From: Dehalococcoidia bacterium
Lineage (GTDB): Bacteria > Chloroflexota > Dehalococcoidia > Lucifugimonadales > Lucifugimonadaceae
Direction of reading: 5' to 3'
NCBI GenBank assembly: GCA_009693115.1
Contig: SHXW01000026.1
Coordinates: forward strand, 1 to 33,024
DNA length: 33,024 nt
The notes beneath the pieces are model-generated. The model saw only the letters and a list, made by a program, of their open reading frames with translations. It ran no database searches and was not told where the DNA came from. Of this stretch, positions 32,618 to 33,024 are shown in pieces (position 1 is the stretch's first letter; each line of letters starts with the position of its first letter). The position numbers and the translations under genes were made by a program.

Positions 32618-33024
32618 ATGACAGAGTGGTTCCAGAAGGGGCCTAAGGCCTTTTTCCTCGTGGTCGCGATCGTAGCCATGGTCGCAGTTGCGGGCTGCGC
32701 AGGTGCGCAGGGCCCGGCCGGGCCTGCCGGTGACCCCGGACTGCCTGGTCTACCCGGTAACCCCGGTGAGCCGGGTAACCCAGGTGCCGCAGGTTCCCAA
32801 GGTGCTGCTGGCGCTACGGGTGCTGCTGGCGCTACGGGTGCTGCTGGCGCTACGGGTGCTGCTGGCGCTGCCGGTGCTGCTGGCGCTGCCGGTGCTGCTG
32901 GTTCATCTTCGGCACTTCTGGTTACCGACGCTGCCGCAGGCACCCTTCTCTTTGTAGAGAGGAAGGGAACTGGTGACACGTTGGCGGTGGTGACCGGTAG
33001 CGGGTTCAAACCCGGCGAGAAGGT
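32618..33024 (+). CDS. Collagen-like repeat lipoprotein, partial (runs off the window)
   Basis: The frame from ATG 32618 is open to the window end (135 codons). Residues 1-27 form a lipoprotein signal peptide: a short basic start, a hydrophobic core FFLVVAIVAMVAVAG, and a lipobox ending at Cys27 (VAGC). Residues 29-94 are 22 uninterrupted Gly-X-Y triplets, starting GAQ GPA GPA GDP GLP and turning into GAA/GAT units. A non-collagen region then begins, with TLAVVTGSGFKPGEKV, similar to the start of an Ig-like/IPT-type beta domain. GGAGG lies ten bases upstream of the start. It is predicted to be membrane-anchored on the outside, with the triple-helix-forming stalk projecting a C-terminal domain. 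The function is unknown. Confidence 0.82.
   Translation, partial: MTEWFQKGPKAFFLVVAIVAMVAVAGCAGAQGPAGPAGDPGLPGLPGNPGEPGNPGAAGSQGAAGATGAAGATGAAGATGAAGAAGAAGAAGAAGSSSALLVTDAAAGTLLFVERKGTGDTLAVVTGSGFKPGEK
32801..32890 (+). repeat. 18-bp tandem repeat in the collagen-like stalk
   Basis: Five consecutive 18-base units start at 32801, 32819, 32837, 32855 and 32873. Each encodes GAAGAT (first three) or GAAGAA (last two). All units use the same codons, GGT GCT GCT GGC GCT then ACG or GCC, pointing to recent slippage-type expansion and likely length variation between strains. Confidence 0.9.

Noticed and set aside
32524-33009. Minus-strand Ala/Pro-rich frame opposite the collagen-like gene
   Set aside because: It mirrors the Gly-X-Y repeat; the plus strand has a ribosome binding site, signal peptide and lipobox.
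1-33024. CRISPR array, prophage or toxin-antitoxin system
   Set aside because: No regularly spaced direct repeats, phage structural genes or recognisable toxin-antitoxin pair were seen; the tandem repeats are in-frame coding repeats.

Overview
The window reads as a chromosomal segment of a high-GC bacterium with mostly housekeeping genes. I infer a Chloroflexota (Dehalococcoidia / SAR202-like) origin. The grounds are the recurrent short palindromic intergenic repeats, frequent TTG starts, a collagen-like lipoprotein, a non-discriminating-type AspRS, and the gene mixture. No 16S rRNA or other decisive taxonomic marker is present, so this is only an impression.

Layout, left to right. (1) 1-1939, plus strand: a non-coding stretch with a palindromic repeat, then pstB and phoU (phosphate uptake and its control). 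(2) 2094-6391, minus strand: folC, fabF and a Gfo/Idh/MocA oxidoreductase. (3) 6627-12513, plus strand: an MscS-type channel with a long charged tail, then tldD, tldE/pmbA and a HEAT-repeat protein. (4) 12623-17456, mixed strands and rich in repeats: a ROK sugar kinase (minus), a methylmalonyl-CoA epimerase-like VOC protein, an unrecognised winged-helix-like protein, a uronate-dehydrogenase-like SDR (minus), then xseB overlapping a PurN-like formyltransferase. (5) 17506-24344, minus strand: tig-clpP-clpX (chaperone plus protease), aspS, bioY and an Lrp/AsnC regulator. (6) 24705-25743, plus strand: an IscA/HesB-like protein with three cysteine-rich C-terminal modules, and a 7Fe-type ferredoxin followed by strong terminators. 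(7) 26075-32201, minus strand: rpsO-pnp-dapB-asd-dapA, joining RNA metabolism to the first steps of the diaminopimelate/lysine pathway. Terminator-like and leader hairpins lie between rpsO and pnp. (8) 32460-33024, plus strand: a promoter and leader hairpin for a collagen-like lipoprotein cut by the window end.

There is no phage, IS element, CRISPR array, rRNA or tRNA that I can support. The least explained content is the two dispersed palindromic repeat families (four copies of one, two of the other), the modular Cys-rich IscA-like protein, the collagen-like lipoprotein with its 18-bp tandem repeat, the RG-rich PNPase tail, and a small gene whose start codon lies inside a dispersed repeat.
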